Positions 45,425 to 55,001 of a stretch of DNA of 64,000 bases are shown piece by piece. This DNA is from Fluctibacter corallii (GTDB taxonomy: Bacteria; Pseudomonadota; Gammaproteobacteria; Enterobacterales; Alteromonadaceae). Made by a program: the position numbers and the translations under genes. Position 1 is the first letter of the stretch. The number at the start of each line of letters is the position of its first letter. The stretch lies in NCBI RefSeq assembly GCF_025751585.1, contig NZ_JAOWKX010000003.1:386323-450322 (forward strand), in the 5' to 3' direction. The notes below the pieces were generated by a model. It was not told the origin of the DNA, searched no databases, and saw only the letters and a program-made list of their open reading frames with translations.

Positions 45425-46444
45425 ATGACAATATCTGTACTCATTTGTGATGACTCTGGCTTTGCCCGGCGCCAAATGGCGCGCTCTATTCCTGATGGTT
45501 GGGATGTCTCTATTAGCTTTGCCGAAAATGGCAAAGAGGCAATCGAACTGATTCGTCAAGGTAAAGGCGATGTCATGTTTCTCGATCTTAATATGCCAGT
45601 TATGGATGGTTACGAAACCATGGAAGTGGTGCGTGCTGAAGATCTACCGACTATGGTAATTGTCGTCTCGGGCGATGTTCAAGCAGAAGCGCGCGCACGA
45701 ATGAAGGCGCTCGGCGCGCTGGATTTTATTCGTAAGCCAATTGATAACCAAAAACTCGTTAAAATACTGCGTCAGTATGGCCTGTATTCTGGTGATGGCT
45801 CTGCAGAGAATCGAGAAACAGATATTCCAGAATCGGGTTCAAGTGAAAAAACCGAAGCGGATGTGCTAGATGCTTTTCGTGAAATGGCGAACGTTGCAAT
45901 GGGCCAAGCAGGAGAGAAGCTCGCGCAGTTGCTAGGCGAGTTTATTGATTTACCCATACCGAACGTGAATTTAATCGAAACCCCAGAATTGCACATGGCC
46001 ATTGCCGAAGTAAAATCGAATGACAGCGTTTCAGCTGTTTCTCAAGGCTTTATAAGTGCCGGAATAAACGGTGAAGCCCTACTGATTTTCAATGATGCCA
46101 ATACCTCCAGCATGATTGAGTTACTAAAATATCAGTTAACAGCGGCTAATCAGGAGCTGGAACTTGAGGCACTATTAGATGTGTCTAACATTCTTATCGG
46201 AGCCTGTTTGAATGCATTATCTGACCAGTTGTATGTCAAATTCAGTCATACGCACCCCATCGTGTTGGGTAGGCATTGTGATCTCGATGAGTTGTTAAGC
46301 CGCAATGTTTCTCGTTGGAATAAAGTGCTGGCTATTGAGATTGGTTACGCGATTAAGTCTCATGGTATTCAGTTCGATTTGCTGTTGTTGTTCCCCGACA
46401 ATGCCATGGAACTGATGTTTGAAAAATTAGTACAAACAGGATGA
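45425..46444 (+). CDS. Response regulator fused to a CheC-type phosphatase domain
   Basis: 339 residues. Receiver domain (1-120): acidic pair in ICDDSG, phospho-acceptor Asp in VMFLDLNMP (about 54), and lysine in IRKPID. After a linker, a CheC/CheX-like domain (about 145-339) with two helices of the E..N type: LDAFREMANVAMGQAGEKLA and LEALLDVSNILIGACLNAL. Such domains dephosphorylate CheY. A receiver and a phosphatase in one chain suggests self-limiting signalling. Overlaps the next gene by 4 bp, so the two are translated together. Confidence 0.85.
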   Translation: MTISVLICDDSGFARRQMARSIPDGWDVSISFAENGKEAIELIRQGKGDVMFLDLNMPVMDGYETMEVVRAEDLPTMVIVVSGDVQAEARARMKALGALDFIRKPIDNQKLVKILRQYGLYSGDGSAENRETDIPESGSSEKTEADVLDAFREMANVAMGQAGEKLAQLLGEFIDLPIPNVNLIETPELHMAIAEVKSNDSVSAVSQGFISAGINGEALLIFNDANTSSMIELLKYQLTAANQELELEALLDVSNILIGACLNALSDQLYVKFSHTHPIVLGRHCDLDELLSRNVSRWNKVLAIEIGYAIKSHGIQFDLLLLFPDNAMELMFEKLVQTG

Positions 46445-47406
46445 CCACTATGTCGAGCTCTTCATCTGAAAGTCTTGCAGAATTGCACTGGCAACATGAT
46501 CTTTTAGGCTCTATTGAAGTTGGGCTGGCGGTGCTTGATCACCAATATAACGTGCAAGTGTGGAACCAGTTTATGGAAAACCACAGTGGTGTGCTGCCGA
46601 GTGATATTAGAGAAAAGTGCTTGTTTGACTTTTTCCCAGAAATTGAAAAAGACTGGTTCAAGGCAAAAGCGGAGTCAGTTTTCAACTTAAACAGTGCTGC
46701 CTTTATTATTTGGGAGCAACGCCCGTATTTATTCAAGTTTGCGACTAATCGCCCCATTACTAGCGCGTCAGATACGATGTACCAGAATATCACTTTGTTT
46801 CCACTGGCATCGCTGTCAGACAAGGTAGAGCAAATTTGTCTGGTTGTGTACGACGTGACCGATGAGGCCATTAACAAAAAGGCAATCGAAGGGTTAAATA
46901 AAAAGCTTGAGCATATTAGCCGAGTAGATGGCTTAACAGGCCTATATAATCGCCGTTATTGGGAAGAGCAATTTGAACGAGAATACAAGCGTTTAAAACG
47001 AAGTGGGCAAGAGGCCTCAGTGTTGATGCTCGATATTGACCACTTTAAAAAAGTCAATGATACCCACGGTCATCCTGCCGGCGATTACATTATTCAAACC
47101 CTCGCTAAAATTATTCAAACCGCCATTCGTGAAACAGATATTGCGGGGCGATATGGGGGCGAGGAATTTGCCCTATTATTGCCTTATACCAATGGAGAGA
47201 ATGCACGTATTGTCGGTGAACGTATCCGGAAGTTAGCCGAGCGTTTTGTGCCTGTGTATGAAGAAAAAGAGATCCCCTTTACGGTGAGTATTGGTATTTG
47301 CGAATTTAATGCAAGTTTCGACACCCATATGGGCTGGCTAGAAAAAGCCGATCAGGCTTTGTATCAGTCTAAAGAGAGTGGACGAAATACCGTCACTTTG
47401 ATTTAG
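46441..47406 (+). CDS. PAS-GGDEF diguanylate cyclase
   Basis: 321 residues. N-terminal PAS-like sensor (about 20-140), then a short coiled linker and a GGDEF domain from about 155 (SRVDGLTGLYNRRYW). Active site GGEEF is intact at about 239, with a product-inhibition I-site RETD five residues before it. It should make c-di-GMP. The start overlaps the response regulator gene (ATGA), so its synthesis is tied to that regulator. Confidence 0.92.
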   Translation: MTTMSSSSSESLAELHWQHDLLGSIEVGLAVLDHQYNVQVWNQFMENHSGVLPSDIREKCLFDFFPEIEKDWFKAKAESVFNLNSAAFIIWEQRPYLFKFATNRPITSASDTMYQNITLFPLASLSDKVEQICLVVYDVTDEAINKKAIEGLNKKLEHISRVDGLTGLYNRRYWEEQFEREYKRLKRSGQEASVLMLDIDHFKKVNDTHGHPAGDYIIQTLAKIIQTAIRETDIAGRYGGEEFALLLPYTNGENARIVGERIRKLAERFVPVYEEKEIPFTVSIGICEFNASFDTHMGWLEKADQALYQSKESGRNTVTLI

Positions 47407-47489
47407 AACAAATATTCATCAGATTACCTCGTCTAAGCTAAGTTGACACATTGTCGTGTCAGCTAACCGTAGCAGATAGAGGTATAGGC

Positions 47490-48407
47490 ATGTTGAGCGA
47501 ACTTGGGCCACTATTTCGGCATATCGTTGAGGCCGCCAACGATGTTGTGATTATTACCAAGGCCGACACTATCGATCCTCCCGGCCCTGAAATCGTCTAT
47601 GTGAATAAGGCATTTGAAGCGCTTACGGGGTATCAGTTTGATGAAGTTGTGGGGAAAAATCCACGTATTTTGCAAGGTGAGAATATTGATCGTGCCCCAC
47701 GAAATAAAATTCGACAGGCGCTATCATCGTTCCAACCCGTTCGCACCACACTTCAAAATGTCGCAAAAGATGGCACACCCTACTGGTTAGATGTGAGCAT
47801 TATCCCCTTAAAAAACCGTCAGGGGGACGTTACCCATTTTGCCGCGATTGAACGTGATGTAACCTCGCAGCGAGAGCACCAAGAATACCTTGAAATGCTC
47901 TCTCGAACAGATGGACTGACGGGACTACTCAACCATCGTGCATTTCATCTTGCCTGTGAAAATCAAATCGAACAGCTTCGTCGTAGTGAAGCCATGCCAA
48001 CGGGCGTGTCGATTTTGTTATTGGATATAGACCATTTCAAAGGAATTAATGACACCTTTGGTCATTTATGTGGCGATGGCATCCTTAAAGAAATGGGGCG
48101 ATTGATTCGTGATGCATTTAGAAAGGCGGATTTTGCTGGGCGGGTTGGTGGTGAAGAGTTTTGCGTCGTACTACCTGATACTGGAGAAGTTGAGGCAAAA
48201 GCTATCGCAGAACGTTTTCGTCGTTCGGTACAGCAACAGATATTTTCAGAAGAGTATCCAACGTTACGCGTTACAGTGAGTGTGGGCATTGCCACCCACT
48301 CTGGAGGGGATGAATTTTATTTGTCTACTTTAAAGCACGCAGATCTTGCCCTTTATGAGGCAAAAAAACGTGGTCGGAATACAATATGTTTGCACAGCGA
48401 ACTGTAA
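47490..48407 (+). CDS. LOV-like PAS-GGDEF diguanylate cyclase
   Basis: About 305 residues. PAS domain (about 1-130) with the LOV-type block VVGKNPRILQGENIDR, but the photoactive cysteine of GxNCRFLQ is replaced by proline, so it is probably not a classical photoreceptor. GGDEF domain from about 143 with intact GGEEF (about 219) and I-site RKAD. Start set at the ATG at 47490, close behind GAGGTATAGG; a TTG 39 bases upstream is in frame without a good ribosome binding site. Confidence 0.85.
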   Translation: MLSELGPLFRHIVEAANDVVIITKADTIDPPGPEIVYVNKAFEALTGYQFDEVVGKNPRILQGENIDRAPRNKIRQALSSFQPVRTTLQNVAKDGTPYWLDVSIIPLKNRQGDVTHFAAIERDVTSQREHQEYLEMLSRTDGLTGLLNHRAFHLACENQIEQLRRSEAMPTGVSILLLDIDHFKGINDTFGHLCGDGILKEMGRLIRDAFRKADFAGRVGGEEFCVVLPDTGEVEAKAIAERFRRSVQQQIFSEEYPTLRVTVSVGIATHSGGDEFYLSTLKHADLALYEAKKRGRNTICLHSEL

Positions 48408-48428
48408 CTGACCGCTATTGAGTAAGCG

Positions 48429-49676
48429 TTATTGTGACGCTTTGTTTTTGGCCTTGAGTGGGAGCTCGTACTTGGTAAATAATTTAACCAGCGAATCTTT
48501 GTACAGCGGCTTAACAATGTAACCTTTGGCTCCGCGCTCTATGGCTTGAGCGACGGTGGTTTTATTCTTGTTACCCGAAAGCATAATAATGGGGGTATTG
48601 GCGTTTGGGCCGTCTCCCGATGTGATTTGATCGACTATATAGATTCCATTGGTATCTGGCAGGTTTATATCCATGAGCACCATGTCATATTGGGAAGAAC
48701 TCAGCGACGCAAATGCGTTACGTCCAGTTGAAGTATGCTCGACCTTGATTTTATAAGGATCAAGAATACGTTGTGTGAGCTGCAGGCTGATAGGATCATC
48801 TTCAACTAACAATACGCGTGGCTGAGCAGGGGCTTTTTTCAGAATTTCATCAGGATCGATATCCTGATTATATAGCTGATTGAATTGCGGCTTTTGCTTG
48901 GCTTCGGTCTTTTCAGACGTGCTTTCATCATCGGTGTCGGTCTCTTCTTCACTTGCTTGCGGGAACAACGATGATAACAATGCCAGTGCTTTTTCTTGGA
49001 GCCTTAAAAGTTCTGGACGGATTTCGTCAGATTTTATCGCCCCTAACATGGCCTTGAGGCGTTCTACATCTAATGATGCGGGCTGTGCTTGCTCAAGTTT
49101 TTTGGACGCCTCATCCAGTGCTGTCTCTATTTCTTTTAAACTCGTCTCAAATGCTGCTTTCATAGAGGCTTTTTTCTCTACGACGCGTTTTAATGTAGAT
49201 TGAAGATCGTCAGAGTATTTAAGGGTGTAGCGTTCAAAAAGCACATCTTTGTTTTCAATCGGGGTTGATACGCCTAGCTCAATCAACAAGTGCTGGCATA
49301 TCATCACAACGCGGTGTACTTCATAAACAGGCCGAGACACCAAATAATCATCAATGACGCCACTTTTAAATGCGTTGTACGCATCTTCTTCACATTGGCG
49401 AGGAATCAAGGAAACGACGCGGTGATCGCAAACTTTATACTCTTTGACCGCATCGAAACAACGGTAATAGCTCGATAGCGTTGCGGTGACGCTTTCGCCC
49501 GTTATCAATAAAACTTTAGGTGTTACATCCACTAACTGACGGCAGAGCTCTTTTAGTTTGGTAATGACGCTAATGCTGGTGAAATGTTTTTGCAATGTCT
49601 CGATTACGAGCCGATCGCTTTCAGCGTCGGTTTGCAGTACTACGATATGGTTGGCTTTTTCTTTTTCATCAGTCAT
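48429..49676 (-). CDS. Response regulator with degenerate N-terminal receiver, coiled coil and C-terminal receiver
   Basis: 415 residues. The first 130 residues look like a receiver fold (HIVVLQTDAESDRLVIETLQ, PKVLLITGES) without the acidic pocket. A Glu/Lys-rich coiled coil follows (about 165-265). The last 125 residues are a full receiver: LLVEDDPIS, Asp in MVLMDINLPD (about 335), and KPLYKDSL. It overlaps the hybrid kinase gene by 8 bp, so the kinase is its likely phosphate source. No output domain; it may act by binding other proteins. Confidence 0.8.
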   Translation of the reverse strand: MTDEKEKANHIVVLQTDAESDRLVIETLQKHFTSISVITKLKELCRQLVDVTPKVLLITGESVTATLSSYYRCFDAVKEYKVCDHRVVSLIPRQCEEDAYNAFKSGVIDDYLVSRPVYEVHRVVMICQHLLIELGVSTPIENKDVLFERYTLKYSDDLQSTLKRVVEKKASMKAAFETSLKEIETALDEASKKLEQAQPASLDVERLKAMLGAIKSDEIRPELLRLQEKALALLSSLFPQASEEETDTDDESTSEKTEAKQKPQFNQLYNQDIDPDEILKKAPAQPRVLLVEDDPISLQLTQRILDPYKIKVEHTSTGRNAFASLSSSQYDMVLMDINLPDTNGIYIVDQITSGDGPNANTPIIMLSGNKNKTTVAQAIERGAKGYIVKPLYKDSLVKLFTKYELPLKAKNKASQ

Positions 49677-52305
49677 GTTGCTGCGTCACCTTTTCTACTT
49701 CGTGTAGTACATGCGTAATTTCACTATTTTGCTCTTCCCATAACGACGTTAATCGGTTTGTATCTATGTCGTCGGCACAGGCTTCTTCCATTTTTTCGCA
49801 GAGCTGACTCAATATTTTTGCCCCTACAATCAACGTACTGCTTTTTAAACTATGGGATAGCTTTTGTGCTTTCGTCCAGTTTTTACTTTTTACTGCTTCG
49901 TTGAGATCGTTTTGCATATTCGTCAGGTTATGGGAAAACTGTTGTAAAAACGCGCGGTAATCGCTCTCTTCAACTTCGCCGATAAAGTCTTTTAGCGTAT
50001 TTAGGCAGATAGTGTTTTGTTTGCCCACGTCTTTGTTAACACCTTCATCAATAAAGACCGATTCGTTAATAACGGGCTCTGCCAACGGTGTACTTGTCGC
50101 TTGTTCGTTATGTGATGGAGAGAACGGGTGAGTTGCGCTTGTTGACGTTAAGATTTCAGCGAGTGTGGTCATGGTTAATGGCTTCATTAGCACATCATCT
50201 GCACCTGCATTTAAACAATCTTCCATACACCGTGGCGTACGATCGGCGGTGAGAACGAGCATGGCGCACGTGGGCTGGTTATGTTTCACTTCCCATTGTC
50301 GTAAACTGCGAATTAAGTCTGAACCCAGCTCTCCTGGCATTTGATAGTCGGTGATAACCAAGTTAAATGTCTGTTGCTCAAAGAAAATCTTGGCGTCTTC
50401 TGCATTCACTGCAAACTGCGCATTGACATTGAAACGTGAAAACTGTTTTTGTAAGACGAACATGTTGTCTTCGTTGTCTTCCACTACAAGCACTCGCATT
50501 TGGTGTGGAATATGAACAACTTTTAATTTGTTATCTGTTGTATCTTGCGCGTCTATACGGCTCAAAAATGCCAATATTTGCGACAGCTTGAGGGGCATTC
50601 TTTGAATTTGTGGGTAGTCAGAAAAACGTTTTAAGGGCTTTATTGAGTAGATGATGCCTAACTGGCTGCAAGTGAGGTTCTCAAGAGACTCAGTTTCATT
50701 TAAAAACAGAGGGTTGAGTAAGGTGTAGGTGTTTTCTCTTTCGCCTTGAAACTCGCGACCAGACATGGGTGTGATATATTTACAAGTTATATTAAGAAAC
50801 GGTGAATAAGGCTTTAATGCTTGTGTAAATTGTTCATCGTTGCACTCCAATATAATGGGCGAGTCTATATGTTTAAACGTGTCAACTTCAGGTGTGCTTG
50901 CCTCTAACAAACTTACGTCAAAATAAAACTTAGAGCCGATACCCACTTCACTTTTCAGTTGCAGTTTGCTGCCCATTAATTCACAGATTTTTTGGCAGAT
51001 GCTCAACCCCAACCCTGATCCACCAAAACGCCGATGAATATCGGGAGATGCCTGTGTAAAATCTATGAATATGCTCTCTCGTTGATCTTCTGGAATGCCA
51101 ATGCCATTATCTTCAACGCTAAATCGTGTTAGGCCCGTTCCTTCTAGTCGTTCAACTCTAACAGACACCCGCGGACGAGGTTTCGTATTAAATTTTAATG
51201 CATTACTCACTAAATTATTTAACACTTGCATGAGTCGAATGTCGTCAACCGTAACAATGTCAGACAGGCTTGGGTCAACAAAGAGTTTAATAAAGGCTTT
51301 TTCCTGTTCCGCCTGACCTACAAACTCCTCAACAACTTGTTCACATAAATTACGTAAAGACACATCAACAAGAGATAACTCGACTTTATCGGCTTCAAAC
51401 TTTGAAAAATCCAACACGTCGTTGATTAACCGCATCAAATGTTCTGCATTATGATATACCTTGGTGAGTAGCTCGTTCTCTGACAGTTCATAGTCATCCA
51501 AGCATAAATCCAACAGGCCAATGATTGCATTGAGGGGCGTTCTTACTTCGTGGCTCATAGCAGCCATAAAATGGCTTTTTGCTTCACTTAGTTCGCTTGC
51601 CTCGACCAATGCTTCTCGTAGTCGTGTGTTTAAGCGTTTTAGCTCAGTCTCATCTATGATTAAGCCAATGCGTTCGCCCGTATGGGTGACCCTGTCGCGG
51701 TATTCCAAATAGCGCCCATCGGCATTTTTAAAACTGAAACTACAAGCCCGTCCATATTGAATGCAGCGCTTGACATACCTGAGTCGCCCGCGCATATCGC
51801 TTTGATTTGACACTTGTAAATGGTTGAGGACGGCTTCTACAAAGTCTTCTAGCGGACGATTTTGATATTCTTTTGTATTAATGAATGGAAACAAGCGTTC
51901 CATGTTTTGGTTCATCAAGTCGATATCGTTGTGATGATCACAAATCAATAAGGCATCAGACATCTGATCAATGGCGGCTAACAGATTTTGATAGCGCTTG
52001 GCTAAGTCTGAAGATTGAGCTTGGACGGCTTTGATCAACCACTGATCGGATTGTAGCGGAAGCGATGTCAGCACAAAGTGTTCGCCCGATGTGGCATGTC
52101 CCGCGACAAAATGCGCCCGCTCTTGTTCTCCTGACACAAATACACGCAATGTATTTAACAAGGCTGGCATTGAGTCTAGTAAAGTATGACATTGAGAAAA
52201 CGCATCGTTTTGTGCGATTACTTTGTAGCTACTATCAATAACAAATACGGGTACTGTGAATACGCGAATAAACGATAAATCAGCGGTAGTTGTTACATCA
52301 TTCAT
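49669..52305 (-). CDS. Hybrid histidine kinase with PAS, HisKA, ATPase, receiver and HPt domains
   Basis: 878 residues, no signal peptide or membrane helix, so cytoplasmic. Two PAS-like segments (1-220), HisKA with the phospho-histidine in FMAAMSHEVRTPLN (about 250), HATPase (about 350-480: N box NNLVSNALKFN, G boxes DNGIGIP and GSGLGLSIC), receiver (about 602-720, Asp in LVITDYQMPG), and a C-terminal HPt domain with histidine in LSHSLKSSTL (about 815). A full His-Asp-His chain can then pass phosphate to the receiver encoded downstream at 48429. Confidence 0.92.
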   Translation of the reverse strand: MNDVTTTADLSFIRVFTVPVFVIDSSYKVIAQNDAFSQCHTLLDSMPALLNTLRVFVSGEQERAHFVAGHATSGEHFVLTSLPLQSDQWLIKAVQAQSSDLAKRYQNLLAAIDQMSDALLICDHHNDIDLMNQNMERLFPFINTKEYQNRPLEDFVEAVLNHLQVSNQSDMRGRLRYVKRCIQYGRACSFSFKNADGRYLEYRDRVTHTGERIGLIIDETELKRLNTRLREALVEASELSEAKSHFMAAMSHEVRTPLNAIIGLLDLCLDDYELSENELLTKVYHNAEHLMRLINDVLDFSKFEADKVELSLVDVSLRNLCEQVVEEFVGQAEQEKAFIKLFVDPSLSDIVTVDDIRLMQVLNNLVSNALKFNTKPRPRVSVRVERLEGTGLTRFSVEDNGIGIPEDQRESIFIDFTQASPDIHRRFGGSGLGLSICQKICELMGSKLQLKSEVGIGSKFYFDVSLLEASTPEVDTFKHIDSPIILECNDEQFTQALKPYSPFLNITCKYITPMSGREFQGERENTYTLLNPLFLNETESLENLTCSQLGIIYSIKPLKRFSDYPQIQRMPLKLSQILAFLSRIDAQDTTDNKLKVVHIPHQMRVLVVEDNEDNMFVLQKQFSRFNVNAQFAVNAEDAKIFFEQQTFNLVITDYQMPGELGSDLIRSLRQWEVKHNQPTCAMLVLTADRTPRCMEDCLNAGADDVLMKPLTMTTLAEILTSTSATHPFSPSHNEQATSTPLAEPVINESVFIDEGVNKDVGKQNTICLNTLKDFIGEVEESDYRAFLQQFSHNLTNMQNDLNEAVKSKNWTKAQKLSHSLKSSTLIVGAKILSQLCEKMEEACADDIDTNRLTSLWEEQNSEITHVLHEVEKVTQQHD

Positions 52306-52478
52306 AGCGTTTTTTTAAGGAGGGAATTGCAATACATGCCTAAGCTTAGAAGGCGTTTTATGCATCTGCAAATATCGTATTTAGATGATAATGACTATCA
52401 GTACATATCCATCGTGTGGTTTTTGCAGTAATGGCTATAGTTGAAGTACAAGTAAGGCATGGTAAAAGGAATTGATGT

Positions 52479-53693
52479 TTGCAGGCTTCTGAAATACTAC
52501 TCGCTAGACAACCTATATACGACAGAAACATCTCACTTTATGGGTTTGAATTGCTTTATCGCGGCCCAACCAATATCTGTGAGTTAGATGCTGAATCTCA
52601 AGTGGCGGCAACCGTAGAGCTGTTAGCAAATATTTGTACGAACTCTTTAGACGACAACATGAATTTAGGCTTGCCTTTATTTGTGAATATTGATCAGGCT
52701 TTTATCGAGTCTAGTGCCTATTTTCCCGCACCATCCGACAATCTTATTTTAGAAATACTTGAGCATGTAAAAGCCACCGACAACGTTATGTTGAATTTAC
52801 AGCAGCTTAAAAAACAAGGTTACCGATTCGCACTCGATGATTATGTGTTTGAGAAAGAGCGTTCTGAATTTTTACCCTTGGTGTCTATAGTCAAAATTGA
52901 TTTATCGCTGATGTCGTTAGACGAAGTGCGCCAACGACTACCAGAGTTAAGAACGGAAAGGCGCTTATTGCTGGCTGAAAAGGTAGAGACTAAAGCCATG
53001 CTTGATGCCTGTTTAGAAATGGATTTTGACTTATTTCAAGGCTATTTTCTCGAATATCCTACGTTGATTGCAGGTAAAAAAATCGATGCAAACAAGCAAT
53101 TGGTGATTCGGCTTATCTCAGAGTTAAGTCGTGACGATGCCGAGTTTGACGACATCGTGGATTTAATCTCTCTTGATCCTCTGCTGACCTATAAAATTTT
53201 ACTGTTAGTGAATTCTCCCATGTACCATTTTGTAAGAGAAATTCATTCTGTTAAAGAAGCGATCATCGCCCTCGGGCTAGAAGCCGTCAGGCGCTGGGCA
53301 ATGATTATTAGTTTGGTGTCGCATTTGAATCAACCCAAAGAGCTATTTCGCACACTGCTTGTGCGAGCCAAAACATTGGAATTGTATGCAGAAAAAGAAA
53401 AATCCTATGATCCGAAATCATGCTTTTTGCTAGGACTTTTTTCGGGTATTGATGCGATTTTAGAAACCGATATGGAGAATTTGCTCGCCAAGCTGACGCT
53501 GTCTAATGAACTAAAGCTTGCGTTATTACATGCGAATACACCTCTTAGTATTTTGCTGAATCAAGCAGTAGGCGTTGAGCGGCTAGATGCAGACGTATTG
53601 GAGTCGTTGTCAACCCAACAGGCCTACAATTTGAATCAATGTAATCGATTAGCAATGCGTTGGGCGGATGAAACATTAATGATTGTGGCGTAA
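52479..53693 (+). CDS. Degenerate EAL plus HDOD domain signalling protein
   Basis: 404 residues, YuxH-type layout. EAL-like domain (about 1-205) in which the catalytic EAL motif reads ELL (YGFELLYRG) and several metal residues are missing, so it probably binds rather than cuts c-di-GMP. HDOD domain (about 210-404: VDLISLDPLLTYKILLLVNSPMY, then VKEAIIALGLEAVRRWAMI). The start is a TTG with AAAAGGA 8 bases upstream; the nearby ATG leads to an early stop. It closes the signalling island. Confidence 0.87.
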   Translation: MQASEILLARQPIYDRNISLYGFELLYRGPTNICELDAESQVAATVELLANICTNSLDDNMNLGLPLFVNIDQAFIESSAYFPAPSDNLILEILEHVKATDNVMLNLQQLKKQGYRFALDDYVFEKERSEFLPLVSIVKIDLSLMSLDEVRQRLPELRTERRLLLAEKVETKAMLDACLEMDFDLFQGYFLEYPTLIAGKKIDANKQLVIRLISELSRDDAEFDDIVDLISLDPLLTYKILLLVNSPMYHFVREIHSVKEAIIALGLEAVRRWAMIISLVSHLNQPKELFRTLLVRAKTLELYAEKEKSYDPKSCFLLGLFSGIDAILETDMENLLAKLTLSNELKLALLHANTPLSILLNQAVGVERLDADVLESLSTQQAYNLNQCNRLAMRWADETLMIVA

Positions 53694-53720
53694 TGTTGTT
53701 TGAATCCTGTTTGTTAATTA

Positions 53721-53740
53721 TACTGTATATAATTACATGC
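53721..53740 (+). promoter_or_regulatory. Probable LexA (SOS) box upstream of dinB
   Basis: TACTGTATATAATTACATGC has the CTG-N10-CA core with an AT-rich centre, differing from the E. coli consensus mainly at the last core base (CAT for CAG). It lies about 17-36 bp before the dinB start codon, where a repressor would block the promoter. Confidence 0.65.
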
Positions 53741-53756
53741 TTTTTATGAGTTGCGT

Positions 53757-54812
53757 TTGAAAAAGATTATTCATGTTGATATGGATTGCTTTTATGCTGC
53801 GGTAGAAATGCGGGACAATCCCGCGCTTACCCATAAGCCGATTGCTATTGGCGGCAGCGCAGAACGGCGCGGCGTGATTTCTACCTGTAATTATCCAGCG
53901 AGAAAGTATGGTGTGCGTTCAGCCATGGCAACCGCACATGCTCTCAAACTGTGTCCTGATTTGGTGTTGGTTCCGGGCAGAATGGACGTGTATGTGAGTG
54001 TGTCAAAACAAATTCGAGAGATTTTTTCGCGCTATACATCAATCATTGAACCGCTATCGTTAGATGAGGCGTATTTGGATGTCACTCACAGTACGTTATT
54101 TCAAGGCAGCGCAACCCTTATTGCTGAAGATATACGACGCACGATTTTTGATGAAACAGGGCTAACGGCATCGGCTGGTGTAGCGCCATGCAAGTTTGTG
54201 GCTAAAATTGCCAGCGACGAAAATAAGCCAAATGGAATGTGTGTTGTTACACCCGATGATCTTGATGCGTTTGTGAAAATATTACCCCTTGGCAAAATTC
54301 CTGGGGTAGGCAAAGTGACTGTTGAGAAGCTCCATACTATGGGGCTATACACCTGCGAAGATGTGCGGGCGTATTCTCTTCCTGAATTGATAAAGCGCTT
54401 TGGTAAGTTTGGTCCAGTGTTGTGGAATCGTAGCCATGGCATTGATAATCGAGACGTGAAAGTTGAACGTCAACGTAAATCGGTCGGGGTCGAGCGCACG
54501 TTGTCTGAAGATATTGCGAGTTTGGATGACTGTCTCAACATGGTTGAGCATTTGTATCCAAAATTAGTTGAACGCTTAGATAACGCTAATACGTCTGGGC
54601 GAATCGCCAGTCAGGGAGTAAAGTTGAAGTTTAGCGACTTTCAGCAAACGACCGTCGAACACAGGCATCAAACACTAGACAAAGCCTATTTCCATACACT
54701 CATCGAAGAGGCCTTTTCCAGAAAGGGAGAAGGACGAGGAATCCGTTTGGTTGGGCTTCATGTTGGCTTGCCCGACGCCAGTAAACAGCATCAGTACAGT
54801 TTTACGTTTTAG
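53757..54812 (+). CDS. dinB: DNA polymerase IV
   Basis: About 351 residues. Y-family translesion polymerase. Catalytic residues in [14 protein letters not shown] (Asp) and [13 protein letters not shown] (Asp-Glu); helix-hairpin-helix in [13 protein letters not shown]; little-finger domain to the end. Start is uncertain: two TTG codons at 53751 and 53757 are in frame and no ATG exists upstream of the catalytic motif. The second leaves room for a weak GAG ribosome binding site. The LexA-like box suggests SOS control. Confidence 0.95.
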   Translation: MKKIIHVDMDCFYAAVEMRDNPALTHKPIAIGGSAERRGVISTCNYPARKYGVRSAMATAHALKLCPDLVLVPGRMDVYVSVSKQIREIFSRYTSIIEPLSLDEAYLDVTHSTLFQGSATLIAEDIRRTIFDETGLTASAGVAPCKFVAKIASDENKPNGMCVVTPDDLDAFVKILPLGKIPGVGKVTVEKLHTMGLYTCEDVRAYSLPELIKRFGKFGPVLWNRSHGIDNRDVKVERQRKSVGVERTLSEDIASLDDCLNMVEHLYPKLVERLDNANTSGRIASQGVKLKFSDFQQTTVEHRHQTLDKAYFHTLIEEAFSRKGEGRGIRLVGLHVGLPDASKQHQYSFTF

Positions 54813-55001
54813 GTATTCCTTCACTGTTATGATTACCCCAAAAGATGTTAACTAATGTTTACATTCTCTCTACAGTGTTGATGCAATAAGCGTTAGTGAA
54901 AGTGAGCGTATCTTAACCGTATGCCAGCCTTGGCGTAGACGTATGGATTCCCACAAGGCAAAATAAGCCCTTACACACTTATTCATTTTTTTGGGGCTCT
55001 T

